Shown in pieces: positions 1-6,553 of a stretch of DNA of 9,917 nucleotides. Every line of letters starts with the position of its first letter. Position 1 is the first letter of the stretch. The position numbers and the translations under genes were made by a program. The DNA is from an uncultured Eubacteriales bacterium (lineage in GTDB: Bacteria; Bacillota; Clostridia; Lachnospirales; Anaerotignaceae): assembly GCA_900546215.1 (NCBI GenBank), contig URCD01000085.1, positions 1 to 9,917 on the forward strand, written 5' to 3'. The notes beneath the pieces are model-generated. The model was not told the origin of the DNA. It searched no databases and saw only the letters and a program-made list of their open reading frames with translations.

Positions 1-480
1 GAAAAAGGCCTTCAGGTAGCTTTAAACGCAGCCCCAATGAATGATAAGGTGCTGTCATACCCAATTAATAAACTTTCATGGCTTATTGTTAATGAGGTTG
101 AAGGAAAGCAAATTGCAGGATGTGACCGCGATGAAGACATAATAGATGTTTTAAGAGAAAAATATCCTGAATGTAAAATATTACTTACTTTAGGCTCTAA
201 CGGAGCATGCTGTTACTCAGACGGAGAACTGCACTCAATAGGCTGTTATAAAGTAGATGTGGCTGACACAACTGCTGCTGGCGATACTTTTACAGGTTAT
301 TTTCTTTATGGGGTATTAAACGGGTATACAATAGATGACAGTTTAAGACTTGCAACAACCGCAAGCGCTATTTGTGTCGGAAGAAATGGCGCTGCCGACT
401 CAATCCCACTGAAATCGGAGGTTGATGAAATAATTAAAAATGGCAGCTACGGCGTACTGGATGTAAGTGTAAAGAAATAA
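1..480 (+). CDS. PfkB/ribokinase-family carbohydrate kinase, C-terminal part (cut by left window edge)
   Basis: The reading frame is open from base 1, so the gene starts before the window; 159 residues are visible. The family transfers phosphate from ATP to a sugar or nucleoside hydroxyl in the cytoplasm. The first residues contain LNAAPM, the ribokinase-type strand before the central domain. LTLGSNGACCY (about codons 62-72) matches the usual conserved strand, and DTTAAGDTF (codons 89-97, nt 265-291) is PfkB signature 2. Its Asp at codon 95 is the expected catalytic base, although the anion-hole Gly-Ala-Gly-Asp reads Ala-Ala-Gly-Asp here. The C-terminal SIPLKSEVDEI is also ribokinase-like. 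The sugar cannot be told from this half. Twelve bases separate it from the next gene, so the two are probably co-transcribed. An internal ATG at nt 37 should not be taken as the start. Confidence 0.9.
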   Translation, partial: EKGLQVALNAAPMNDKVLSYPINKLSWLIVNEVEGKQIAGCDRDEDIIDVLREKYPECKILLTLGSNGACCYSDGELHSIGCYKVDVADTTAAGDTFTGYFLYGVLNGYTIDDSLRLATTASAICVGRNGAADSIPLKSEVDEIIKNGSYGVLDVSVKK

Positions 481-492
481 GGAGGTTATCAG

Positions 493-1080
493 ATGAAAAA
501 AGTTCTGTTTGTGAACTGCTGTATTAGGCGTGAGAATTCAAGATCCTTGAAAATAGCAAATGAGTTTATCAATTCACTTGATAAGAATAAATACGAAGTA
601 GAAGAGCTTTGTCTTATGGATGAGCCGCTCGAATATTTTAAGGACAGTTTTTTTGAACAAAGGGAAAGACTCCTTGCTGATAAAAAATTTGATCATCCAA
701 GATTTCGTTACGCATGGCAGTTTAAAGAAGCAGACAAAATTATAATTGCCGCTCCTTTTTGGGATTTAAGCTTCCCAGCGCTTCTTAAGGTTTATATTGA
801 GAACCTTTGTGTTGAGGGAATAACATTCGGCTGCAATGAAAATGGATGTTATGGAACCTGTAATGCGGATAAACTTGTTTATATAACTACAAGAGGAGGC
901 ACATATACAAATTCGAATCTTGAAATGGGTGCTAAATATATTGAGGCTATGTGTGAATTCTTTGGAATAGAAAAATTTGAATGTGTATGCGCAGAAGGAA
1001 TTGACATTTGGGGTATGGACTTCGAGACGATTATTTGCGATACAATTAAGAATGCTAAAGCAATTGCAGAAGATTTCTAA
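493..1080 (+). CDS. NAD(P)H-dependent FMN/quinone oxidoreductase, flavodoxin fold
   Basis: This 195-residue protein has the layout of the NAD(P)H dehydrogenase (quinone)/AzoR group, cytoplasmic FMN-dependent two-electron reductases of quinones, azo or nitro compounds. An N-terminal beta strand MKKVLFVNCC leads into a loop rich in Arg and Ser (RRENSRS, residues 12-18), the usual FMN-phosphate site. APFWDLSFPALLKVYIE (residues 87-103) corresponds to the second flavin loop and following helix (AzoR has P-x-Y/W-N-F-x-x-P-A-x-L-K). TTRGGTY (132-138) is the third flavin contact. It is unusually Cys-rich (eleven Cys, including three between 114 and 123), but no clear metal motif is formed. A strong GGAGG lies 8 nt before the ATG. 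It sits between the kinase and the alcohol dehydrogenase with short gaps, so it probably serves the same operon; the substrate is unknown. Confidence 0.85.
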   Translation: MKKVLFVNCCIRRENSRSLKIANEFINSLDKNKYEVEELCLMDEPLEYFKDSFFEQRERLLADKKFDHPRFRYAWQFKEADKIIIAAPFWDLSFPALLKVYIENLCVEGITFGCNENGCYGTCNADKLVYITTRGGTYTNSNLEMGAKYIEAMCEFFGIEKFECVCAEGIDIWGMDFETIICDTIKNAKAIAEDF

Positions 1081-1095
1081 GAAAGGAAGATAAAA

Positions 1096-2157
1096 ATGGC
1101 AGATACAATGAAAGCTGTAGTTTACAAAGGTCATGGCGAGGTTGCTTTAGAAGACAGACCTATGCCTGTTATAAAAGATGAAAGGGATGCAATAGTCAGA
1201 GTAACCCTTTCTTCAATTTGTTCAAGCGATTTACATATCAAACATGGTACTGTTCCAAGAGCAAAAGAAGATACTATTCTTGGACATGAATTTGTTGGAG
1301 AAGTCGTTGAGGTCGGCAGTGCCGTAAAAAAGTTCAAAAAAGGAGACAGAGTTTCTGTAAGTGTTGAGACATTCTGTGGAACATGCTTTTTCTGCCGTAA
1401 CGGGTTTGTAAATAACTGTGTAGAGGGCGGCTGGGAGCTTGGATGCCGCATTGACGGCTGCCAGGCAGAATATGTACGCGTACCTATTGCGGATATGGGA
1501 ATGACGCTTATTCCGGACGATGTAAAAGACGAAGATGCTGTTTTTAACGGTGATATTCTTGCCACCGGATATTGGGCGGCATCTATAGGAGAGCTTAAAC
1601 CAGCTGACACGGTAGTTGTTATTGGAGCGGGACCTACTGGCCTCTGTACTCTTATGAGTGTTAAGCTGTACAGCCCGTCAAAGGTAATACTTATTGACGT
1701 AAACGACTACAGGCTTAATTTAGCTAAAGAAAATGGTCTTGCGGATATTATAATAAATTCATCTAAAGAAGACCCTCTTGAAGCAATTATGAAAGAAACA
1801 AACGGAAGAGGTGCCGACAGGGTATTTGAGGTTGCTGGACTTAAATCAACATTCCAGCTGGCATGGCAGGCTGCAAGACCAAATGCTATTGTTGTAGTGG
1901 TAGCTCTTTATGCTGAACCGCAGGAAATTCCTCTTCAGCTTATGTATGGCAAAAATCTTACATTTAAGACAGGCGGCGTTGATGGAAACTCAAATTATGC
2001 AGAGGAGATAATGAAGCTTATTCAGACAAAGCAAATTGATACAAGCTGCCTTATTACCCACAAGGCTCCATTAAATGACGTTATGCGGGGATATGAAGTT
2101 TTTGAAAACAAAATAGACAATTGCGTTAAATGGGTTATTACACCTTACGAAAGATAA
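1096..2157 (+). CDS. Zinc-dependent medium-chain alcohol/polyol dehydrogenase
   Basis: The 353-residue length and domain order fit the zinc MDR superfamily: an N-terminal GroES-like catalytic domain (about 1-150) and then an NAD(P)-binding Rossmann domain. Catalytic zinc ligands are visible as Cys42 (ICSSDLH) and His64-Glu65 inside the zinc-ADH signature GHEFVGEVVEVGSAV. The structural zinc site is complete: Cys94, Cys97, Cys100 and Cys108 with C-x2-C-x2-C-x7-C spacing. The Rossmann loop reads VIGAGPTG, and an Asp follows strand 2 (LIDVND), which favours NAD over NADP. WELGCRIDGCQAEYVRVP is typical of the alcohol/threonine/sorbitol dehydrogenase branch. AGGAAG lies 6 nt before the ATG; Met5 is a less likely alternative start. 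It is the last gene of the operon, before a strong terminator. With a sugar kinase upstream, sugar-alcohol oxidation is a fair guess, but the substrate is not shown. Confidence 0.92.
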   Translation: MADTMKAVVYKGHGEVALEDRPMPVIKDERDAIVRVTLSSICSSDLHIKHGTVPRAKEDTILGHEFVGEVVEVGSAVKKFKKGDRVSVSVETFCGTCFFCRNGFVNNCVEGGWELGCRIDGCQAEYVRVPIADMGMTLIPDDVKDEDAVFNGDILATGYWAASIGELKPADTVVVIGAGPTGLCTLMSVKLYSPSKVILIDVNDYRLNLAKENGLADIIINSSKEDPLEAIMKETNGRGADRVFEVAGLKSTFQLAWQAARPNAIVVVVALYAEPQEIPLQLMYGKNLTFKTGGVDGNSNYAEEIMKLIQTKQIDTSCLITHKAPLNDVMRGYEVFENKIDNCVKWVITPYER

Positions 2158-2191
2158 TTTGGAATAATATAGAACATAATATTTAGTATAA

Positions 2192-2240
2192 AAAATACCT
2201 CCTGGGGCAAAATTAGACTATCAGCTTCGGGAGGTATTTT
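2192..2240 (+). terminator. Intrinsic terminator after the alcohol dehydrogenase operon
   Basis: AAAATACCTCC (2192-2202) pairs perfectly with GGAGGTATTTT (2230-2240). Six further pairs (2203-2208 with 2224-2229, several G-U) leave a 15-nt loop. T-rich sequence (TATTTTATTATGTTTT) follows. It separates the catabolic operon from sigG. The arms are A-rich on the other side too, so it could also stop transcription on the minus strand. Confidence 0.8.
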
Positions 2241-2296
2241 ATTATGTTTTTAGAATCTGTCTGACTGCTGTTTGATGTATAAAAAATACGTTTGAC

Positions 2297-2301
2297 AGGA
2301 G
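2297..2301 (+). promoter_or_regulatory. Ribosome binding site fixing the TTG start of sigG
   Basis: AGGAG at 2297-2301 lies 9 nt before the TTG at 2311. The GTG at 2303 overlaps the edge of the site and is out of frame. No in-frame ATG lies nearby upstream, and the TTG gives exactly the SigG N-terminal pattern. I could not identify a convincing sigma-F/sigma-G or sigma-A promoter between 2241 and 2296. Confidence 0.7.
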
Positions 2302-2310
2302 TGAACAATT

Positions 2311-3087
2311 TTGGGATACAGCGGAAAGGTTGAAATAACCGGCGTAAATACAACAAAGCTTGAGGTCTTAAGCCGAGAGGAAGCGGCGGAGCTTTTTAAA
2401 AAAGCTAAAGCAGGAGATATGCAAGCAAGACAAAAATTGATTAACGGAAATCTCAGATTAGTTCTTAGTATTATTAAGCGATTTGACTACAAAAACGAGT
2501 CTATAGATGATTTATTCCAGGTTGGCTGTATTGGCCTAATTAAGGGTATTGACAACTTCGATACAACGCTTAATGTACTTCCTTCTACTTATCTTGTGCC
2601 AATGATTATAGGGGAAATAAGAAGATATTTAAGGGATAACAATTTCATACGTGTCAGCAGGTCTTTAAGAGACACCGCGTATAAAGCACTTCAGGTAAAG
2701 GAAAGGCTTACATCCAAAAATTCAAAAGAGCCTACTGTAGAAGAAATTGCAAAGGAGCTTGACATTACTCCTGAAGAGGTTGCTGAGGCTTTAGAAGCTA
2801 TTCAGGAACCAGTTTCTTTATTTGAACCGGTATATCATAATGACGGAGATACATTATATGTGATGGACCAGATGAGTGATGATAAAGAAAACGATAGTCT
2901 TTGGCTTGATAATATATCGCTAAATGAAGCGATGGATAAGCTGGCTGACAGGGAAAAGAAAATTTTGATGCTGCGTTTTTTTGAAGGCAAAACACAAATG
3001 GAGGTATCTGATGAAGTAGGTATTTCTCAGGCACAGGTAAGCAGGCTTGAGAAGAGTGCACTTAAGCATATGAAAAAATATGTGTAA
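2311..3087 (+). CDS. sigG: RNA polymerase sporulation sigma factor SigG (late forespore)
   Basis: This 258-residue sigma-70 family protein directs late forespore gene expression after engulfment. The N-terminus GKVEITGVNTTKLEVL matches the SigG-specific leader (Bacillus has NKVEICGVDTSKL), which separates it from SigF. Region 2 contains NGNLRLVLSIIKRF (45-58), DDLFQVGCIGL, IDNFDTTLNV, and then IGEIRRYLRDNN and RVSRSLRD, which are nearly invariant in SigG/SigF. Region 3 contains KEPTVEEIAKELDI and the linker QEPVSLFEPVY, strongly SigG-like. Region 4 is LADREKKILMLRFFEGKTQMEVSDEVGISQAQVSRLEKSA, a complete helix-turn-helix for the -35 box. Asn45, reported in Bacillus to matter for binding of the anti-sigma factor Gin/CsfB, is present. 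Translation starts at TTG, which may keep the yield low. It stands as a single gene between two terminators. Confidence 0.96.
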   Translation: MGYSGKVEITGVNTTKLEVLSREEAAELFKKAKAGDMQARQKLINGNLRLVLSIIKRFDYKNESIDDLFQVGCIGLIKGIDNFDTTLNVLPSTYLVPMIIGEIRRYLRDNNFIRVSRSLRDTAYKALQVKERLTSKNSKEPTVEEIAKELDITPEEVAEALEAIQEPVSLFEPVYHNDGDTLYVMDQMSDDKENDSLWLDNISLNEAMDKLADREKKILMLRFFEGKTQMEVSDEVGISQAQVSRLEKSALKHMKKYV

Positions 3088-3101
3088 AGTTCATGCTAAT
3101 T

Positions 3102-3138
3102 AAAAGTCTTGACTATGTAAAATAGTCAGGACTTTTTT
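3102..3138 (+). terminator. Intrinsic terminator of sigG
   Basis: AAAAGTCTTGACTA (3102-3115) pairs with TAGTCAGGACTTTT (3123-3136), giving 14 pairs with a single G-U and a 7-nt loop. A run of six T covers the end of the arm (3133-3138). It lies 14 nt after the sigG stop codon. Confidence 0.9.
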
Positions 3139-3151
3139 GATGCTAAATTAT

Positions 3152-3179
3152 TTGATTTTTATTAAAATTCTGATATACT
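3152..3179 (+). promoter_or_regulatory. Sigma-A type promoter for the TetR/DhaS-like regulator
   Basis: TTGATT (3152-3157), a 16-nt spacer and TATACT (3174-3179), with an upstream TGA that gives an extended -10. It lies directly after the sigG terminator and about 55 nt before the regulator start, so this gene has its own vegetative promoter. Confidence 0.65.
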
Positions 3180-3234
3180 TATCATAAATGCGAAATTTAC
3201 TAAATGATTAATTGGCTCGGAGGAAATGCAACTT

Positions 3235-3780
3235 ATGGCTGATTCGAATATAACAAAAAAGGCTCTTGCATCAGCTCTTAAGGAATTGATGGAAACTGTG
3301 CCTTTTTCTAAAATAAGCATTGGTGATATATGTGAAAAATGCGATATGAACCGAAAAAGCTTCTACTATCATTTTAAAGATAAGTATGACCTTATAAATT
3401 GGATTTACAGTACGGAATTTATTACTGAAATACGTCATAGAATCTATAGCAGCGAATGGGACTTAATTCGTGATGTATGTACATACTTCTATGCTAATAA
3501 GGAGTTTTATCGTAAGGCCCTGCAAATTGAAGGCCAAAATTCATTTTATGAATATTTCAGAGACGTGCTTAAATCAATTGTTAGGGAATATATTAATGAT
3601 GTATTCTATGAAATTAAAGATTCAGAATTTTATGTTACATTCTTTACAGATGCGTTTGTAACTTCAATAGTACGCTGGCTGACAGACAAAAACTGTATGG
3701 AACCTGAAGAATATGTTGTATTGCTTAAATCATGTGTAGTGGATTTTGCCAAAGCTATAGTTAAAAATCTTGATAATTAA
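3235..3780 (+). CDS. TetR/AcrR-family transcriptional regulator, DhaS-like
   Basis: This 181-residue protein has an N-terminal TetR helix-turn-helix and an all-helical C-terminal ligand/dimer domain. ITKKALASALKELMETVPFSKISIGDI (residues 6-32), then CDMNRKSFYYHFKDKYDLINWIY (36-58), is the TetR DNA-binding unit with the typical recognition helix and YYHF turn. The wording resembles the DhaS branch (dihydroxyacetone kinase regulators with a TetR-like C-terminal domain), but no dihydroxyacetone kinase gene is present, so the ligand is unknown. Start choice: GGAGG at 3219-3223 is 11 nt from the ATG at 3235 but only 2 nt from an in-frame ATG at 3226, so 3235 is preferred. It is convergent with the radical-SAM-like gene and shares a terminator with it. 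I see no obvious palindromic operator in its own promoter. Confidence 0.85.
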   Translation: MADSNITKKALASALKELMETVPFSKISIGDICEKCDMNRKSFYYHFKDKYDLINWIYSTEFITEIRHRIYSSEWDLIRDVCTYFYANKEFYRKALQIEGQNSFYEYFRDVLKSIVREYINDVFYEIKDSEFYVTFFTDAFVTSIVRWLTDKNCMEPEEYVVLLKSCVVDFAKAIVKNLDN

Positions 3781-3829
3781 AAAGCAGTCAGTAATGCTTT
3801 AAACATTCAACTGACTGCTTTGTTTATTT
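3781..3829 (+). terminator. Bidirectional terminator between convergent genes
   Basis: AAAGCAGTCAGT (3781-3792) pairs perfectly with ACTGACTGCTTT (3810-3821) around a 17-nt loop. On the plus strand GTTTATTTT follows; on the minus strand the arm runs into CTTTTTAATT. It therefore suits both the regulator ending at 3780 and the minus-strand gene ending at 3824. Confidence 0.82.
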
Positions 3830-4846
3830 TCCTGCCTTATTAAGCATTATTAATATGTCAACAAGAGAATTTTCTCTTATATCTATTTTAACTTCGTCAA
3901 CAATCCCATTTGCTGTAACTATTGTTCCGTCACTTCTAAAGCCAAAGGAGTAAGCGCCACCTGAAATAATACTGTCGATTTGAAGCAGGTCAGCCCTTAA
4001 ATCCATAAGTACGAATGCATAATGCTGATCGTCTCTTATTTTACGTACCTTTACTTTCATCTCATCACAGGCTTCATTACAGCAGTCGATTTCCGGAATA
4101 TAGAAAACGAATGAATTTGTAAACTCCTCATAAAATTTTAAGGTTTCGTTTTTCAGCAGTACATCAATATTAGAGGCGCCATAATACATATGAATTGCAA
4201 AAAACCTTTCATTGATACGAAGTATATCCGCCGCATTTTTTAGTTCCTGTTCATTTTTACCGGTAATTGGAATGAGAATATTATTTATTCCTTTAAGTCT
4301 TGTAATTCTCTCATCAGTAATTTCGGAGGAATTAACAATAAGAACAAAGGCACAATCACTGTATTTTTTATAAATATCCAGCATATCTTCACTGAATGAC
4401 ATGCCGCCAAATATTGGATAGGTATATATTCCAATTTCAATGCCTTGACTAATAATGCCATCTACGTATTCTATCCATCTGTCAGCTCTGCTTGAATATA
4501 TTGCTATTGACCAAGGAATGGGAAATCCAAGCTCGCTTTCCTTTGCTCTCAGCTTTTTTGCTCCGGCTGTGCAGCTGTTGTAGCCTATATTCATTGAAAA
4601 TTCCTTTAAATTTTCAATATCTACTTCTGCTGCTATTTTATTGGCAAGGTTATAGTATGCACTGTTTTCATTTGAGAGCATTTTTTGAGTAATCTGAAAC
4701 AAATTTTTGCTGAACCTTCCGCTAGGAAAATTTAATGCAAGGTCGATAATATTTCTAAGACCTCTTTCAGGATCAGTTTTAATATCCCTTATAGCCTTAT
4801 TCACTAATGGCTCAATCATAGCCCTAGCAAGTCTCTCCTTACCCAT
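3824..4846 (-). CDS. Radical-SAM-like protein lacking the iron-sulfur CxxxCxxC motif (probable pseudoenzyme)
   Basis: From memory of the family, this 340-residue cytoplasmic protein follows the plan of a clostridial radical-SAM family. A helical N-terminal region contains DPERGLRNIIDLA (25-37) and ends in IPWSIAI (110-116), where active relatives read NIPWAILLDPTSACNLHCTGC. Here the following residues are YSSRADRW: no cysteine at all and a shortened loop, so the 4Fe-4S cluster cannot form. Later blocks also correspond: QGIEIGIYTYPIFGG (134-148), in place of a strand ending in GGEP, and YSDCAFVLIVNSSEITDE (162-179), in place of HxDCQFLAFTNGTLIDE. The C-terminus FGFRSDGTIVTANGI resembles the RYLHINAAGDVEPC strand without its cysteine. 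Cys255, Cys256 and Cys260 do not restore a motif. The frame is intact, and AGGGGTG lies 7 nt before the ATG, so this is a maintained gene, not a decaying one. Its function is unknown; a binding or regulatory role is inference. Confidence 0.6.
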   Translation of the reverse strand: MGKERLARAMIEPLVNKAIRDIKTDPERGLRNIIDLALNFPSGRFSKNLFQITQKMLSNENSAYYNLANKIAAEVDIENLKEFSMNIGYNSCTAGAKKLRAKESELGFPIPWSIAIYSSRADRWIEYVDGIISQGIEIGIYTYPIFGGMSFSEDMLDIYKKYSDCAFVLIVNSSEITDERITRLKGINNILIPITGKNEQELKNAADILRINERFFAIHMYYGASNIDVLLKNETLKFYEEFTNSFVFYIPEIDCCNEACDEMKVKVRKIRDDQHYAFVLMDLRADLLQIDSIISGGAYSFGFRSDGTIVTANGIVDEVKIDIRENSLVDILIMLNKAGK

Positions 4847-4876
4847 TGCGTCACACCCCTAAAAATACTTCATTAT

Positions 4877-4892
4877 CTGTATTATAATACAG
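4877..4892. promoter_or_regulatory. Perfect 16-bp palindrome, candidate operator in the divergent control region
   Basis: CTGTATTATAATACAG is fully self-complementary. It lies 31 nt upstream of the start codon of the minus-strand radical-SAM-like gene and contains TATAAT on both strands, so it overlaps the likely -10 of that gene; the corresponding -35 is weak. A dimeric regulator is the natural reader. It has the CTG-N10-CAG shape of a proteobacterial LexA box, but Firmicute LexA uses a different GAAC-N4-GTTC type site. Confidence 0.5.
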
Positions 4893-5007
4893 TTCTGCAG
4901 TAAATATTTAAATGGTCAATTTAAAACTATTGTCCTAAAATGTAGCAAAAAATAGACATCTTATTAATAATTAATTACTGTGTTATTAACACTTAACGCT
5001 TAGCTAA

Positions 5008-5036
5008 TTGACGTACGCTATACAAAATTATATAAT
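5008..5036 (+). promoter_or_regulatory. Near-consensus sigma-A promoter of the alarmone synthetase gene
   Basis: TTGACG (5008-5013), an exact 17-nt spacer, then TATAAT (5031-5036). The predicted transcript starts near 5043, about 48 nt before the ATG. This is the best promoter match in the window and suggests steady vegetative expression. A small dyad, GTGTTA-T-TAACAC (4980-4992), sits upstream of the -35. Confidence 0.8.
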
Positions 5037-5090
5037 TAGTTAAATAATGAATATAAATTATATGCATCTTTAAAATTAGGAGTGAAATAT

Positions 5091-5801
5091 ATGCATGAAG
5101 GCAGTGGCAAAATGAATATGGAACGTTTGACTGAAAAAATGCAGGAACCAGAGATAAAGGAACATTTTAAGGATTTTATACAGGTTCAACAGCTGTACAG
5201 TGCTGCTATAAAAGAAATAAGAACTAAATTAGAAATATTGGATGATGAATTTAAAGTTAAATACGATTATAATCCGATACATCAAATTGAAAGCCGCCTT
5301 AAATCCGTCCAGAGTATTATTGATAAGTTAAAAAGAAAGGGCTTTGAAATATCGGTTAAATCAATAAGAGAAAATTTGTTTGATGTTGCTGGTATTAGAG
5401 TTATTTGCAATTATGTGGACGATATTTACAGAATTGCTGAATTGCTCACAAATCAGGATGACATAACGCTTATAAGAACTAAGGATTACATAGAATGTCC
5501 TAAAGAAAATGGCTATAGAAGTCTTCATCTTATAGTTTCAATACCTATTTTCCTCGCAGAAAAAACTGAACATGTAATGGCTGAGATACAAATACGTACT
5601 ATAGCCATGAATCTATGGGCAAGCTTGGAGCATGAAATGAAATATAAATCCGACGATGATGTATCCGATGAACTAAAGAGCAGGCTTAAAAATAATGCTG
5701 ACGCTATAGCAAAAATTGATACTGAGATGCAGTTTATCTTTAAGGAGCTTAAGCAAAAAAACAATGTTCCCAAAACAACATGCAGGGGTATGAAAAATTA
5801 A
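5091..5801 (+). CDS. relQ: Small alarmone synthetase, GTP/GDP pyrophosphokinase (RelQ type)
   Basis: This cytoplasmic enzyme moves pyrophosphate from ATP to the 3' hydroxyl of GTP or GDP, making (p)ppGpp. The 236 residues hold a single RelA/SpoT synthetase domain with no hydrolase (HD), TGS or ACT domain, the usual size for the class. Visible motifs: RLKSVQSIIDKLKRKG (69-84), FDVAGIRVIC (97-106, Asp98 the likely metal ligand), KDYIECPKENGYRSLH (131-146, G-loop and substrate Tyr) and EIQIRTIAMNLWASLEHE (165-182, Glu165 catalytic). RelQ rather than RelP is suggested by this wording but not proved. Start choice: AGGAG at 5078-5082 is 8 nt before the ATG at 5091; an in-frame GTG at 5082 overlaps that site and is rejected. 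No terminator is visible after it, and the tetR promoter begins at the next base, so readthrough into tetR is possible. Confidence 0.93.
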   Translation: MHEGSGKMNMERLTEKMQEPEIKEHFKDFIQVQQLYSAAIKEIRTKLEILDDEFKVKYDYNPIHQIESRLKSVQSIIDKLKRKGFEISVKSIRENLFDVAGIRVICNYVDDIYRIAELLTNQDDITLIRTKDYIECPKENGYRSLHLIVSIPIFLAEKTEHVMAEIQIRTIAMNLWASLEHEMKYKSDDDVSDELKSRLKNNADAIAKIDTEMQFIFKELKQKNNVPKTTCRGMKN

Positions 5802-5830
5802 TTGACTTTTACTGAATAGTATGCTATGTT
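5802..5830 (+). promoter_or_regulatory. Sigma-A promoter of the TetR-MFS efflux unit
   Basis: TTGACT (5802-5807), a 17-nt spacer and TATGTT (5825-5830) with TGC in front, an extended -10. It starts at the base after the stop codon of the alarmone synthetase gene. The predicted start of transcription, near 5837, falls inside the palindrome at 5835-5851. Confidence 0.75.
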
Positions 5831-5834
5831 TTAT

Positions 5835-5851
5835 ACAGACCGATGGTCTGT
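5835..5851. promoter_or_regulatory. Operator 1: TetR-type palindrome over the tetR transcription start
   Basis: ACAGACC-GAT-GGTCTGT is a perfect 7+7 inverted repeat with a 3-nt centre. It lies just after the -10 box and just before the ribosome binding site of tetR, an ideal place for self-repression. It shares the core ACCGAYGGTC with operator 2 in front of the transporter gene. Confidence 0.75.
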
Positions 5852-5865
5852 TTGGAGGTGTGCAC

Positions 5866-6528
5866 ATGCCAAGAAACAAATATCCGGAAGAAACCATAAA
5901 ATTAATACTAGACGTCGCGACTAGATTATTCATGGAGAAAGGGTATGAAAATACGTCTCTTCAGGATATTATTCATGAAACTAAATTATCAAAGGGCGCT
6001 ATATATCACCATTTTTCCTCTAAAGAAGACATATTTGAGGCAGTATGTGAAAGAGTAGGTGATAATAATGCATTGTTGCTTGCCAAAGTCAGAGATGATA
6101 AAACACTGAATGGGCTGGATAAGCTTAGGGAAATTTTTCGTTCTGCACTAACCAGCAGCACTCAAAGGTTTGTAATTTCAGCAGCTCCCAATTTATTGTT
6201 AAATTCTAAATTTCTTGCGTCCCAAATAAAAGAAATTTTTGATTGTGTTGCTCCTGATTATATAAAACCAATACTTGAAGAGGGGATAGCAGACGGCTCT
6301 ATAATGGCTGAAAATCCTGAAGAGGTGGCTGAGGCCATTTTAATTTTATCAAACATTTGGCTTAACCCATTGGTTTATGCTGCTGAACCTGAAAAAATGA
6401 GAAGAAAATGTGCTGCATTTAATAAACTTATGAATTCTATGGGAATGGAATTGCTTGATGAAGAGTTAATTGAGGAATTTATAAACTATTGCAGTGTAAT
6501 ACATGAAAGACGGAATAGACTGCCGTAA
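5866..6528 (+). CDS. TetR/AcrR-family repressor of the adjacent MFS efflux gene
   Basis: This 220-residue regulator has a classic N-terminal TetR domain: ILDVATRLFMEKGYENTSLQDIIHETKLSKGAIYHHFSSKEDIFEAV spans residues 14-60, with the recognition helix around LSKGAIYHHF. The rest (about 65-220) is a helical ligand-binding and dimerisation domain without a named signature; in this family it usually binds the drug or metabolite exported by the neighbouring pump. GGAGG at 5854-5858 lies 7 nt before the ATG at 5866; an upstream in-frame ATG at 5821 lies within the promoter and is rejected. Palindromes sharing a core lie before this gene and before the transporter, so self-repression and repression of the pump, relieved by ligand, is the likely logic. 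The stop codon lies in the loop of a hairpin before the transporter. Confidence 0.9.
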   Translation: MPRNKYPEETIKLILDVATRLFMEKGYENTSLQDIIHETKLSKGAIYHHFSSKEDIFEAVCERVGDNNALLLAKVRDDKTLNGLDKLREIFRSALTSSTQRFVISAAPNLLLNSKFLASQIKEIFDCVAPDYIKPILEEGIADGSIMAENPEEVAEAILILSNIWLNPLVYAAEPEKMRRKCAAFNKLMNSMGMELLDEELIEEFINYCSVIHERRNRLP

Positions 6529-6542
6529 GGGCAGTTTATTTT
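6514..6542 (+). terminator. Weak intrinsic terminator/attenuator between tetR and the MFS gene
   Basis: AATAGACTGCC (6514-6524) pairs with GGCAGTTTATT (6530-6540) with one G-U. The loop GTAAG (6525-6529) contains the tetR stop codon. The T tract (TTTATTTT) is interrupted, so partial termination is more likely than complete. Ribosomes finishing tetR would cover the stem. Confidence 0.5.
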
Positions 6543-6553
6543 AGAACAAAAAC

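Noticed and set aside
1131..1610. Minus-strand open frame of 159 codons inside the alcohol dehydrogenase gene
   Set aside because: The plus-strand zinc dehydrogenase is complete with all zinc ligands; the opposite frame shows no motif and no ribosome binding site.
3226..3234. ATG at 3226 as start of the TetR/DhaS-like regulator
   Set aside because: It lies only 2 nt after GGAGG, too close for initiation; the in-frame ATG at 3235 has a workable distance.
4877..4892. CTGTATTATAATACAG as an SOS (LexA) box
   Set aside because: It fits the proteobacterial CTG-N10-CAG pattern, but the window is from a Firmicute, whose LexA sites are of the GAAC-N4-GTTC type, and neither neighbouring gene is a DNA repair gene.
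4914..4919. TTGACC on the minus strand as -35 of the radical-SAM-like gene
   Set aside because: It is 27 nt from the TATAAT at 4881-4886, too far for a sigma-A promoter, and the hexamer at 17 nt is poor.
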